Counted from the stretch's first letter, positions 18,663 to 27,150 are shown. The stretch is DNA of 64,000 bases from Chlorogloeopsis sp. ULAP01 (GCF_030381805.1 NZ_JAUDRH010000006.1:372001-436000); one strand, 5' to 3'. A program made the numbers and translations. Notes: generated by a model not told the origin, from the letters alone.

Positions 18663-19034
18663 ATGCAGTCTATACCATCTTTGACTGATAACCAAAATCA
18701 TCAAGTTTCTGGTTTACAGGAAGAGATTAAATTTTCTGGAATCCAGTTTCTCAAGAATTTTTTAGATCGTAAGACTGCTGTGCTAATAGACTTGAAAGAA
18801 CATGGTGAACTTTGGGCTGAAGTGGAAGAAGAGATTGATATACCTCTGAGTATATAATTTTTAGAGGATGAGCAGGGTAATAAAACAGCAGTAATTCTTG
18901 ATTTTGAACAGCACGGAGAAATTTGGGAAGATATTTACTACAGTTTAATTGCTAGTCTCCGGGCTGATGAATCGACAGTAACACTTGCGGAAGTAAAAAA
19001 CTCACTAATTGAGCAGGGCAGGATGAGTGAGTGA
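18663..19034 (+). pseudogene. Antitoxin remnant with internal duplication and nonsense codon
   Basis: A 124-codon frame interrupted only by TAA at codon 65 (18855-18857). The two halves are related: IQFLKNFLDRKTAVLIDLKEHGELW and, after the stop, FLEDEQGNKTAVILDFEQHGEIWED, so the gene contains a tandem partial duplication. A single C-to-T change (CAA to TAA) would explain the stop. The sequence type (GNKTAVxLDxxEYxELWED followed by a RelE-like gene) is that of antitoxins paired with RelE-family toxins in cyanobacteria. The intact downstream half lacks its own good start. A 64-aa first half could still be made. Confidence 0.6.
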
Positions 19035-19268
19035 GTGTGAAGTTATCTTGTGCCGTTCTGCTCAAAAGGAGTTGGAAGCCCTACCAACTGAGGTGATTAG
19101 TAGAATTTTTCCTAAAATTGAGGCTTTGGCAATTGAGCCACGTCAGATGGTTGTAAAAAATTGAAGGGACAGTCAAATTTTTGGCGGATTAAAGTTGGCG
19201 ATTACCGAGTCATCTACAATGTGAATGATAATGCCCGCATAGTGGAAATCATTGTTGTTTCCCATTGA
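19027..19268 (+). pseudogene. RelE/ParE-type toxin, frameshifted
   Basis: Reads from a GTG at 19027 overlapping the antitoxin stop: ECEVILCRSAQKELEALP, then IEALAIEPRQMVVK. A one-base loss in a run of six A (about 19158-19163) shifts frame; in the next frame it continues KLKGQSNFWRIKVGDYRVIYNV and ends IVEIIVVSH at a TGA. The pattern, including the GDYRVIY core, is the RelE family mRNA-interferase fold. As read, the toxin is inactive unless slippage on the A-run restores frame. Confidence 0.7.
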
Positions 19269-19303
19269 AGTCAAGCATACAAGTAAGCAATTTTTATCAT
19301 TCG

Positions 19304-19351
19304 AGCCTGCGCAGGCAGGCTTTGTCCGTGTAGCCGTAGACTGAAGTCTAC
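19304..19351. repeat. dispersed double-hairpin repeat
   Basis: Palindromes AGCCTGC...GCAGGCT (19304-19321) and GTAGACT-ga-AGTCTAC (19336-19351) separated by TTGTCCGTGTAGCC. This is a familiar cyanobacterial intergenic repeat. It sits between the toxin remnant and the convergent hemN stop and may serve as a bidirectional terminator. Confidence 0.7.
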
Positions 19352-19360
19352 AGACACAAT

Positions 19361-20743
19361 TCAAATCGCCCGTGAAAATTGCTGCTCTCGCATCTTGAGA
19401 CGAGCATCAAAGAGAACGGCAATATTTCTAACTAATAATCTACCAATATCTGTAATCGCAATTTCGTCTTTTGATAAGCTCACTAATCCGTCTGCTTCGA
19501 GGCGCTTCAACCCTTCTAATTCTTTACAAAAATATTCATCAAAACGGATATGATATTTGTTTTCTATCTCTTGCTTATGCAATTTTGCGTGTGACATGAT
19601 TCGCATGATTGCATCCCGTCTGAGAATATCATCCCAAGTTAAATTAATGCCTTTACTAATAGGTAAACTACCTGCATCAATTGCCTCATAATAATCATTT
19701 AATCGCTTGTGGTTTTGGGCATATGCTTCTTCCAACATACTGACTGAGGTGGCACCAAAACCAAAAAGTTCTGCTTGCGCCCAAGTGGTATAGCCTTGGA
19801 AGTTGCGCTTGAGAGTGTAATCTCGTTGAGCGATCGCGAGTTCATCATGAAGTTTGGCAAAGTGATCCATACCAATGAAGAGATACTTGTTATTCGTTAA
19901 CTCCTCAACAGTCATTTTCAAAATCTCCAACTTTTCCTGCGCTGGCGGTAGCGCATCTTTAGGAATATTTTTCTGTACAGGCTTTAACCATGGTACATAG
20001 GCAAAGTTAAAGACAGCTATGCGATCGGGATCTAATTCAATAGTTTTTTTAATTGTCTGTTGAAAAGTCTGGCGAGTTTGATACGGTAGACCATAAATCA
20101 AGTCTACATTCACACTTTGAAACCCAGCTTCTCTAATCCAGCCCATCACCTCAAATAGCATTTCTTCTGGCTGGATGCGATTGACAGCCGCTTGCACTTG
20201 GGGATTAAAATCCTGAATACCAAAACTAATACGGTTAAAGCCAATCTCTTTGAGAAAGAAAATGTAGTTTTTATCTACATAACGAGGATTAATCTCCAGG
20301 GAAATTTCTGCTGCTGCATCGAAACTAAAGTGACGAGTGATATTATTCCACAACTTTTCTACCTGTTGTTGACTCAAGTAGTTTGGAGTTCCACCACCCC
20401 AATGCATCTGCACTACTTTGCGAGTTGAGTCTATTAAAGCTGCTGTGTTGTTGATTTCTTTAGCCAAATACTCTAGGTATAGCTTGGCAATATTCTTATT
20501 GTTGGAAATTACCACATTACAGCCGCAGAAGTAGCAAGCACTCTGGCAAAAGGGAATATGAAAATACAAAGAAAGAGGGGTTTTTCTTTGATTTGAAGCC
20601 GCGATCGCACTTTTAAAATCAGCTTCGGTAAATGCTTCGTTGAGTTCAGTTGCAGGTGGGTAACTGGTGTACCTCGGTGTAGGAATATCGTATTTTTTGA
20701 TGATATCTAAGTCGAATTTGACTCCGGGAATTTGAAAAACCAT
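19361..20743 (-). CDS. hemN: Oxygen-independent coproporphyrinogen III oxidase
   Basis: Radical SAM enzyme that decarboxylates coproporphyrinogen III to protoporphyrinogen IX without oxygen, in the cytoplasm. 460 aa, typical. Seen: RYTSYPPATE near the N-terminus, the iron-sulfur motif CQSACYFCGC (about 66-75) and MHWGGGTPNYL. It lies downstream of a heme oxygenase gene on the same strand (119 bp, filled with short tandem repeats) and opposite acsF. This grouping matches the cyanobacterial low-oxygen tetrapyrrole genes, where each oxygen-dependent step has a microoxic alternative. Start ATG at 20743. Confidence 0.93.
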   Translation of the reverse strand: MVFQIPGVKFDLDIIKKYDIPTPRYTSYPPATELNEAFTEADFKSAIAASNQRKTPLSLYFHIPFCQSACYFCGCNVVISNNKNIAKLYLEYLAKEINNTAALIDSTRKVVQMHWGGGTPNYLSQQQVEKLWNNITRHFSFDAAAEISLEINPRYVDKNYIFFLKEIGFNRISFGIQDFNPQVQAAVNRIQPEEMLFEVMGWIREAGFQSVNVDLIYGLPYQTRQTFQQTIKKTIELDPDRIAVFNFAYVPWLKPVQKNIPKDALPPAQEKLEILKMTVEELTNNKYLFIGMDHFAKLHDELAIAQRDYTLKRNFQGYTTWAQAELFGFGATSVSMLEEAYAQNHKRLNDYYEAIDAGSLPISKGINLTWDDILRRDAIMRIMSHAKLHKQEIENKYHIRFDEYFCKELEGLKRLEADGLVSLSKDEIAITDIGRLLVRNIAVLFDARLKMREQQFSRAI

Positions 20744-20762
20744 TGAGTTGCTTCCAATTATT

Positions 20763-20850
20763 AGGGGTAAGAGTAGGGGTGTAGGGGTGTATGGGTGTAG
20801 GGGAGAATAGTTCCCTTATCCCCTTACACCCTTATGCCCTCACACACTTT
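20763..20850. repeat. short tandem repeats between ho and hemN
   Basis: TAGGGGTG/TAGGGGTA-type 7-8 bp units followed by a partly complementary CCCTTACAC-type run. Non-coding spacer within the presumed ho-hemN transcript; the complementary halves could pair. Confidence 0.7.
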
Positions 20851-20862
20851 GCTTGATTGCAT

Positions 20863-21579
20863 TTAGTTTGCTGTAGCAACTTCGGTGCTGCCTTGGTTAT
20901 GGGAGCGAGTCAGGCTATTAAACAAGACTTTACCGATCGCTTTAATTAAATTTCCTTCTAGTTCTTGCGCCATCTGCATATTAAATTTAAAAGCTTTGTT
21001 GGCTTCTGCAACAATAAATTCTGTTGTGGCATCATCAATAGTGAGTGTATCCAATGCTTGGCGATACTTTTCTTTAAAAGCCTTCTTGTCGGGAATTTGC
21101 TCAAAATTATAAAAAGCTGTGCCTTGATAACCTTCTAACTTTAGAGCTGGTTGAGCAATTTTTTGTAACATTTGTCCACCAGAAAGATCGCCCATATAGC
21201 GAGTATAAGCGTGTCCTATCAATAATTCTGGTGCAGTAGCAGATACTTCCTGAATGCGAGCAATATAACTTTGGGCAGCAGGAGAGGGCTTAACTTGCGA
21301 TCGCCAATCTTTCCCGTAATAAAACTCCATGTCTTTCTCTAAGGCTGCTTGGCGATTTAGTTCGGGAAAGTAAATCGCGCTGACTGCAAAATGCTCTCGA
21401 TGGCGCTCTATTTCTGCTTCTAGTTCGCTGTAGACATAGTACAAGTTACCTAAAAACTTGGCAAAACAGCCTCTGTCTACAACCCCTTTGAGAAAGCATT
21501 TCATAAATCCCACGTTTTCTGCCGCTGTATGAGATTTTTGGGTTCCTGTACGAAGCTTGATGGCTAAATTGCTACTCAT
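20863..21579 (-). CDS. Heme oxygenase (biliverdin-producing)
   Basis: Ferredoxin-dependent heme oxygenase that opens heme to biliverdin IX-alpha, iron and CO, the first step to phycobilins. 238 aa from the ATG at 21579, which has AAGGAAG at good spacing; a longer frame to 21603 is not needed. Seen: proximal heme histidine in TQKSHTAAENVGF and the distal helix YTRYMGDLSGGQML with its glycine-rich kink. Co-location with hemN and acsF suggests the low-oxygen isozyme (HO2 in Synechocystis), but isozyme identity is an inference from context. A candidate 50-aa small gene lies 25 bp upstream on the same strand. Confidence 0.93.
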   Translation of the reverse strand: MSSNLAIKLRTGTQKSHTAAENVGFMKCFLKGVVDRGCFAKFLGNLYYVYSELEAEIERHREHFAVSAIYFPELNRQAALEKDMEFYYGKDWRSQVKPSPAAQSYIARIQEVSATAPELLIGHAYTRYMGDLSGGQMLQKIAQPALKLEGYQGTAFYNFEQIPDKKAFKEKYRQALDTLTIDDATTEFIVAEANKAFKFNMQMAQELEGNLIKAIGKVLFNSLTRSHNQGSTEVATAN

Positions 21580-21604
21580 GGTTACTTCCTTCTTGAAACA
21601 CAAG

Positions 21605-21757
21605 CTAGAGAAAGCCAGACTCTACAACCTGGCTATTCTCTGTTAATGCCAGCTCTAAAAAATCACAATTGAAGCTTAGGAAAGGATCTGCATCACTACC
21701 TTTAGCAATACCACCACCGATGCAGATCCAAGCCATGTTGATTTCTACCATCATCAT
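21605..21757 (-). CDS. Candidate 50-aa small protein upstream of heme oxygenase
   Basis: An open frame of 50 codons reading toward the heme oxygenase gene. It starts at any of three consecutive ATG codons (21757, 21754, 21751) or a later one at 21736, and ends TAG at 21605, 25 bp before the heme oxygenase ATG. The product begins MMMVEINMAWICIGGG and ends QVVESGFL; it has two cysteines, an acidic middle (GSDADP) and no clear membrane helix. I do not recognise a family. No strong ribosome site is visible. It could be a co-expressed small protein or a regulatory leader; an 11-bp perfect inverted repeat lies within it. Confidence 0.4.
   Translation of the reverse strand: MMMVEINMAWICIGGGIAKGSDADPFLSFNCDFLELALTENSQVVESGFL
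21684..21729 (-). promoter_or_regulatory. perfect 11-bp inverted repeat in the heme oxygenase leader
   Basis: GGATCTGCATC (21684-21694) and GATGCAGATCC (21719-21729) with a 24-base loop. In the ho transcript it would form a stable hairpin about 105-150 bases before the ho start. It has no clear U-tract, so an attenuator or RNA-processing role is only a possibility. Confidence 0.5.
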
Positions 21758-21792
21758 TTAACTATCAATAACTAAATAGTCATATAGTTATT
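21758..21792. promoter_or_regulatory. candidate operator between ho-hemN and acsF
   Basis: AATAACTA (21767-21774) and TAGTTATT (21785-21792) form a perfect inverted repeat with a 10-bp spacer. It surrounds a second palindrome ACTAAATAGT (21771-21780), with a further AACTAT half-site at about 21760. Such AT-rich dyads suit a MarR-type dimer; in Synechocystis the equivalent genes are activated by the MarR-family ChlR. No regulator gene is in the window. Confidence 0.5.
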
Positions 21793-21963
21793 AATATTTT
21801 TTCATGTTTCTTGGCTTTTGGGTAAATGTACATCCTGCCAGGATAAGTATTTCTGCTTTATGAAAATCATTTTTTAAAATCACTTTAAATATTTTAACAA
21901 ATCATAGCCCTATAGAACCAATTCATGCTTATATAGCCTTAAAACGATTAAATTAGATTACCC

Positions 21964-23040
21964 ATGATTAAATCTATTCCCAATTCAGAGCCAGAGTTGC
22001 TCAAGCCAGGTGTGAAAGCGCCAGTCAAGGAAACATTGTTAACACCAAGGTTCTACATTACTGACTTTGATGCAGTGGCGCAGATGGATATTTCGGTGCA
22101 TAACACTGAATTGCAAGCAGTTGTAGATGAGCTACGGGCAGACTATAATCGCCATCACTTTGTACGCGATGAAGAGTTTAAGCAGAGTTGGGATTGTATT
22201 GATGGGGAGAAGCGTCTGGCTTTTATCGACTTTTTAGAACGTTCTTGCACTTCAGAGTTTTCTGGATTTTTATTGTTTAAAGAGCTATCGCGCCGGATCA
22301 AAGACAGAAATCCCCTGTTAGCAGAAGCCTTTAGTTGTATGGCACGAGATGAGGCACGCCATGCTGGATTTTTGAATAAAGCAATGGCAGATTTTAATCT
22401 TTCCCTAGATTTAGGTTATCTGACTAAAAGCCGTACTTACACTTTCTTTCCTCCTGAGTGGATTATCTACACTGTTTATCTGTCCGAGAAAATTGGATAC
22501 TGGCGCTACATCATTATGTACCGTCACTTAGAGAAACATCCAGAAAACCTGTTTTATCCATTGTTCCGCTACTTTGAAAGTTGGTGTCAGGATGAAAACC
22601 GACATGGCGACTTTTTTAAAGCCCTGCTGCGATCGCAACCTCAACTGTGGAACAATTGGAAAGCAAGATTGTGGGCGCGTTTCTTTTTGTTATCGGTGTT
22701 TGCTACTCACACCTTGACAGTTTTTGAGCGGGCAAACTTTTATCAATCCATAGGCATAGATCCGCGAGATTACAATATCCAAGTAATTGACAAAACAAAC
22801 GAAACTTCTGCGCGGGCATTTCCAGTAATTTTGAATGTCAATCACCCAGAATTTTTTGAGAGATTGGAGAAGTGTTCAGACAATAATCTCAAGCTGAGTG
22901 AGATTGCAAATAGCGATCGCCCGCAGGTTGTGAAATTTTTCCAAAAAGTACCCCTCATACTTTCCACAGTCGGGCATTTACTGAAGCTTTATATACTCAA
23001 ACCCATTGATGCGGAATCAGTGCGAGCAACAGTGAGTTAA
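21964..23040 (+). CDS. acsF: Mg-protoporphyrin IX monomethyl ester (oxidative) cyclase
   Basis: Di-iron cyclase that forms the fifth ring of chlorophyll (AcsF/ChlA). 358 aa from the ATG at 21964. Seen: the carboxylate and histidine ligands in DEARHAGF (about 136-143) and DENRHGDFFK (about 214-223), an earlier Glu-rich helix FLERSCTSEFSGF, and the family LTPRFYITDF start. Divergent from heme oxygenase and hemN, so it is probably the low-oxygen isoform (ChlA2 type). This is inferred from context, because the two isoforms are very similar in sequence. A possible operator lies at 21767-21792 in the shared upstream region. Confidence 0.93.
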   Translation: MIKSIPNSEPELLKPGVKAPVKETLLTPRFYITDFDAVAQMDISVHNTELQAVVDELRADYNRHHFVRDEEFKQSWDCIDGEKRLAFIDFLERSCTSEFSGFLLFKELSRRIKDRNPLLAEAFSCMARDEARHAGFLNKAMADFNLSLDLGYLTKSRTYTFFPPEWIIYTVYLSEKIGYWRYIIMYRHLEKHPENLFYPLFRYFESWCQDENRHGDFFKALLRSQPQLWNNWKARLWARFFLLSVFATHTLTVFERANFYQSIGIDPRDYNIQVIDKTNETSARAFPVILNVNHPEFFERLEKCSDNNLKLSEIANSDRPQVVKFFQKVPLILSTVGHLLKLYILKPIDAESVRATVS

Positions 23041-23079
23041 TTGGCGATCGTTTTCCAGATACATCAGGATGTTTCTGCT

Positions 23080-23116
23080 CCTTAACGGATGCGATTAAAT
23101 CGTGTATCCGTTAAGG
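23080..23116. terminator. inverted repeat after acsF
   Basis: CCTTAACGGAT (23080-23090) and ATCCGTTAAGG (23106-23116), perfect 11-bp arms with a 15-base loop, 40 bp after the acsF stop. There is no T-run, so termination is likely but not certain. Confidence 0.55.
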
Positions 23117-23206
23117 TGCTGCTATTAGAGGCTATGAGTGTAACTCAGACAAATAGTTGCACTTGTAGCGCTAACGTTAATTATAAAGATCATCTGGAGA
23201 GCAACC

Positions 23207-24625
23207 TTGCCTAATTTGATTCAAAAAGCACAGCCAGGATTGGAGTTTATTCCCCAACAATTTAACCCAGTTGTACTCCGACTTACCCAGTGGTTGCTGC
23301 CGTTTTTGCTACGGTTTCGAGTTCGCCCGTGGTTGCCTAGCGGAATTTCGCGTGTTGAAGTTAAGAATGCAGAAGTCTTAGCAGAGCTTTATCAGCAATT
23401 CCAAGCTGGGAAAATTCGTTTTTTGATGGCATTTCGCCATCCAGAAGTGGATGATCCGCTATGTATGTTCTACTTGCTTTCTCGTGTTGTACCGCGGGTG
23501 GCTCGTCAAAAAGGAATTCGGCTGCAATACCCCATTCACAGCCACTTTATCTATGATCGGGGCATGACATTATGGGTGGGAGACTGGCTTGGTTGGTTTT
23601 TCTCCCGATTGGGAGGAATTCCAGTTCGTCGAGGTAAGCGATTGGATCTGCATGGTATCCATAATGCACGGGATTTGTTTGCCAATGGAAAAATGCCGAT
23701 CGCAGTTGCTCCAGAGGGTGCAACTAATGGACATAGTGGTATTGTTAGTCCATTAGAGCCGGGTGTTGCTCAGTTAGGATTTTGGTGTATAGAAGATTTA
23801 GTCAAGGCTAACCGTTCGGAAAAAGTTTTAATTGTGCCGATTGGTATTCAATATTGCTATGTTAAGCCACCTTGGTTAAAACTTGATTGGTTGTTGAGTA
23901 AATTGGAAGCCGATTGTGGCTTGGCAGTGGAGCCAATTGACGAATTAAATGTGTCTCAACAAGAAGAGATTTATTATCAACGCCTCTTACGTCTAGCTGA
24001 TTCTCTGCTAACAGAGATGGAAGATTTTTATCGGCGTTTCTACCATCAAGATTTACCTAAACATATCACTACTGATGAATCTGTGAGTCAAAATCAAACA
24101 TTAATAACTAGGTTGCAACGCTTACTTGATACGGCTTTAAAAGTTACCGAGCAGTATTTTGGATTACAGGCACAGGGTAATTTTATTGATCGCTGTCGTC
24201 GTTTGGAAGAAGCTGGTTGGAGTTACATTTACCGAGAAGATTTACCAGATTTAAACGCCTTACCACCCTTGCAGCGGGGATTAGCAAACTGGGTTGCAGC
24301 TGAAGCAGATATGCGAATGCGCCATATGCGTTTAGTAGAAAGTTTTGTGGCAGTCACAGGAAATTATATTAAAGAAAAGCCTAGTGCTGAACGCTTCGCA
24401 GAAACAGCCCTACTCATATTTGATGTGGTTGCTCGGATTAAGAGTAACACAAAAATACCTGGGCGTCCTCGTTTAGGTTGGCGGCAGACACAGATAACAA
24501 TCGGTGAACCTATTTCGGTTACAGAACGCTGGCCACTTTATCAAACTAACCGTACTTCTGCAAGAGTTGCTGTTACTCACCTGACGCAAGATTTACATGA
24601 TGCCTTAGAAAAGTTAGTTATATAA
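23207..24625 (+). CDS. PlsC-type acyltransferase
   Basis: Membrane-associated acyltransferase, 472 aa, larger than simple lysophosphatidate acyltransferases (about 200-250). Seen: the H-x4-D catalytic motif in FRHPEVDDPL (about 77-86), the second block GIPVRRGKRLD, the third block VAPEGATNGHSG and a fourth region IVPIGIQYCY. The C-terminal 200 residues are conserved-looking but unassigned. The start is a TTG at 23207 preceded by GGAGAG, which fits a ribosome site. The acyl acceptor is unknown; lipid remodelling is the reasonable guess. Confidence 0.82.
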   Translation: MPNLIQKAQPGLEFIPQQFNPVVLRLTQWLLPFLLRFRVRPWLPSGISRVEVKNAEVLAELYQQFQAGKIRFLMAFRHPEVDDPLCMFYLLSRVVPRVARQKGIRLQYPIHSHFIYDRGMTLWVGDWLGWFFSRLGGIPVRRGKRLDLHGIHNARDLFANGKMPIAVAPEGATNGHSGIVSPLEPGVAQLGFWCIEDLVKANRSEKVLIVPIGIQYCYVKPPWLKLDWLLSKLEADCGLAVEPIDELNVSQQEEIYYQRLLRLADSLLTEMEDFYRRFYHQDLPKHITTDESVSQNQTLITRLQRLLDTALKVTEQYFGLQAQGNFIDRCRRLEEAGWSYIYREDLPDLNALPPLQRGLANWVAAEADMRMRHMRLVESFVAVTGNYIKEKPSAERFAETALLIFDVVARIKSNTKIPGRPRLGWRQTQITIGEPISVTERWPLYQTNRTSARVAVTHLTQDLHDALEKLVI

Positions 24626-24997
24626 TCGCTTGTTCGATTTTCTACCAGAAGGAGAAGTGTCATTTCGAGTGTAAATTTTTGTACTTTATTTTAATAGACA
24701 AAAGTAAACCTATTGTTACACTCGAAGTTTGATTTTAAGTCCAATCAATTAGATGAAAAACTGACGAACAGCGCTGTAAGTTCTTGTAAAACAATCAAAT
24801 GACGTTTACAACCTTTAACTAATTTTTCACCATCCAGTTCATATAGATCTGTTCATATACATTTATTAGATCTACTTTATAAGTCGGTTCTAATATTCTC
24901 CGATAACTAATAAAAAGAAGTATAACCACCAGAGGCTAGATGCAGCCTAGCTTCCGGTGGATTTCCCCTAATTGTGCGTGCAAATAGGAGATAATAA
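24626..24997. other. spacer with two inverted repeats
   Basis: Holds a long-loop inverted repeat TTCGAGTGTAA (24664-24674) / TTACACTCGAA (24716-24726) and a compact hairpin at 24926-24960 (CCACC...GGCTAG / CTAG...GGTGG). The second ends 37 bp before the response regulator start. No coding frame. Confidence 0.65.
24926..24960 (+). terminator. GC-rich hairpin before the response regulator
   Basis: Stem CCACC-a-GaGGCTAG / CTAGCttCc-GGTGG with loop ATGCAGC, followed by ATTTCCCC. It may end transcription from the acyltransferase or act as a leader structure for the regulator; the sequence alone does not decide. Confidence 0.45.
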
Positions 24998-25510
24998 ATG
25001 ATTGTGTCGAGCAATTCTGATCGTCTTCATCTTAAAAACGATAGAAAAATATTTCAGTCTCTGGACGGTTTGCGGATACTTGTAGTTGATGATAGTGCTG
25101 ATAGCTGTTTATTAGTTAGCTTCATTCTTGAGGGCTATGGTGTAAAAGTAATGACAGCAGCAACAGCCGTAGAAGCGCTAGAGGTTATAGAACGATTTAA
25201 ACCAAATCTTCTGATCAGTGATATTGTTATGCCAGGTGTTGACGGCTATTCATTCATTCGTAGAGTCAGAAGCCTTAACCTGACTTTGGGAAAAATTCCG
25301 GCGATCGCTGTAACAGCTATGTGTCGAGAGCAAGATCGTAATCTTGCTCTCAGTTGTGGGTTTCAGTCTTATTTAAGTAAGCCAATAGATCCTACGGATT
25401 TAGCATTGGAAATTGTAAGATTAATTGAATTAGATTACCCTGCCATTCCCAAAAACCCAAACAGTGGTATCCACAACGCTACTTATCTTGATTGCTTACC
25501 TTGGGTTTGA
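24998..25510 (+). CDS. Receiver-only (CheY-like) response regulator
   Basis: Phosphoreceiver protein of 170 aa with a 20-residue N-terminal extension and a C-terminal tail of about 25 residues lacking a known output domain. Seen: VVDDSAD acidic motif (about 29-35), phospho-Asp in LLISDIVMP (about 74), Thr in VTAMC and Lys in LSKPIDP. Very like the regulator at 10060-10491, including ISDI.MP and GYSFIR.VRSL, so a gene-duplicate pair is likely. No histidine kinase is adjacent; its partner is unknown. ATG at 24998 follows AGGAGAT. Confidence 0.88.
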   Translation: MIVSSNSDRLHLKNDRKIFQSLDGLRILVVDDSADSCLLVSFILEGYGVKVMTAATAVEALEVIERFKPNLLISDIVMPGVDGYSFIRRVRSLNLTLGKIPAIAVTAMCREQDRNLALSCGFQSYLSKPIDPTDLALEIVRLIELDYPAIPKNPNSGIHNATYLDCLPWV

Positions 25511-25722
25511 ATTTGTTAATTACCCAGCCTTGACATTTGTTCAAAATTAAAAACCTTTTAATTAAGCTTCTGCCTCTGGGCAGTCGCTACAACGCTCTTA
25601 ACCCGCAAGGGCGCGCTGCTCTCTGCCCTCTGCCTTTCCCGATAAATATAGCAATAGTTAGATACTGTCAGCCTTGAGCAACCTATAATCTACTAAATGT
25701 TGAAAAACCGAGAGATAAAACT

Positions 25723-27057
25723 GTGGATGCAGTCTTAGAGCAATCGCACGCACTCAAACAAGCCTTAATTGATTTTGTCTTGGATGCAGATGGCGAACTA
25801 GCAGAGGCATTAGAAACCTATGCAGCAGCGCAGTTGCGTAACGGTTCAGGCGATACTGTTCGTCAGGAGTTGACAATTGACTCTTTTGTCACCGAGGGCA
25901 AAGTTGCAGATCAATCACCGATCCAATTGTTTATCCAAAGTCATCCTGATTTGTCACAGAGCGATCGCAGCTTACTTAACAGTTGGCATGATAGTTTTAC
26001 TGGTTTATTTGCGATCGTCAAAATTCTACCTGATGGTTTTGAGTTGATGAACTGGCTCACAGCCAAACATTACATCGTTAAACCTAATAATGCCAAAACC
26101 TTACAGGAAATGTCTCGGCTCAAAGAAGGAGAAATTTTACTCACTCGTATTTCTCCTATTACCGAATCCTACTGGACATTTTCTAGTTCCTACACCCAAA
26201 TGGGGAAATTAGGCAAACCAAAACTTGCAGTTGCAATAGGTAACTTCAAAGAAAACCACAAAAACCAGCTTTACAGTGATGCTCCTGATTTGTTAGAAGA
26301 AGCTTGGCAGTCGGTAGCAAAATATCATCAGCAATTTATTGAGTTTTTTGGTAGCGATGAAGTGACAATGCCCGGTTACCAACTCAATAAAAAAATAGCA
26401 GAACTTCAGGAAATAGTTGCAAAGAAGAGTTTAGAAGCAGCAGGTATTGATTCTTCTAAATCATTAGTAGAAATTGCACAAGAAGCAGGAGTTGATGAAG
26501 AAGAAATTCAAGCAGCAGCAGAAGAATTTGGTGCTGACTCCAAAGTAGTATCTCAAATATTAAAAAATAAAAGTACTACTGCCAAGATGGTAGCACCAAA
26601 AGTTGATTTGCCTACCGACTTAAAAAAGGCAGAACAAGTCACAACCCTTTCTCATCCCCGTTGGGGACAGATGTTTTTACCAACCTACAGTAAGGTAAAA
26701 GCAATTCTAACAGCAGAAGATTGGCAAAGTATCGAAGGTGCTGAGAAATTAATTCGCAATTATTTAGAAGATATAAAAATAAACGCCTTCATCTGGCATC
26801 GTTTAGCTGCCGAGTATCCAAATCAACTAGAAAAAATATTGCAAACAGTCTTACAACGCCCGCAACTTCGGCTCGAAACTGACTTGGATACAATTTTACA
26901 AGAATTCAATAAGCCCCTAGAACCAGAATTACCAGAAACTGCAAGCGTACCTTTACATCTACATAACTTATTTCAAGAAGCTGTTGCAGAAGTACACAAA
27001 TCTAAAGCTAAGGATAAAGGGCAAAAGAAAGCAGCAAAAGGCTTTCAAAAACTGTGA
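25723..27057 (+). CDS. Conserved cyanobacterial-type hypothetical protein
   Basis: A 444-aa soluble protein that I cannot assign to a named family. Seen: no signal peptide or membrane helix; an N-terminal acidic helical region; a central globular part with VKILPDGFELMNWL and RLKEGEILLTRISPI (the latter resembles SEC-C/UPF0149-like 'defined-purpose' segments only loosely); a long charged helical stretch about 220-290 rich in Glu/Ala; and a Lys-rich tail KSKAKDKGQKKAAKG that might contact nucleic acid or membranes. The frame begins at a GTG (25723). Codon pattern is ordinary. Neighbours give no functional hint. Confidence 0.7.
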   Translation: MDAVLEQSHALKQALIDFVLDADGELAEALETYAAAQLRNGSGDTVRQELTIDSFVTEGKVADQSPIQLFIQSHPDLSQSDRSLLNSWHDSFTGLFAIVKILPDGFELMNWLTAKHYIVKPNNAKTLQEMSRLKEGEILLTRISPITESYWTFSSSYTQMGKLGKPKLAVAIGNFKENHKNQLYSDAPDLLEEAWQSVAKYHQQFIEFFGSDEVTMPGYQLNKKIAELQEIVAKKSLEAAGIDSSKSLVEIAQEAGVDEEEIQAAAEEFGADSKVVSQILKNKSTTAKMVAPKVDLPTDLKKAEQVTTLSHPRWGQMFLPTYSKVKAILTAEDWQSIEGAEKLIRNYLEDIKINAFIWHRLAAEYPNQLEKILQTVLQRPQLRLETDLDTILQEFNKPLEPELPETASVPLHLHNLFQEAVAEVHKSKAKDKGQKKAAKGFQKL

Positions 27058-27150
27058 GATGAAATTTCTAGTGCTGTAGGTGAAAACCTCAGCCCGGACT
27101 TATACTAATACTGCTCTTTATATCTCGGTTAAAATATCTTTTTATCGAAG

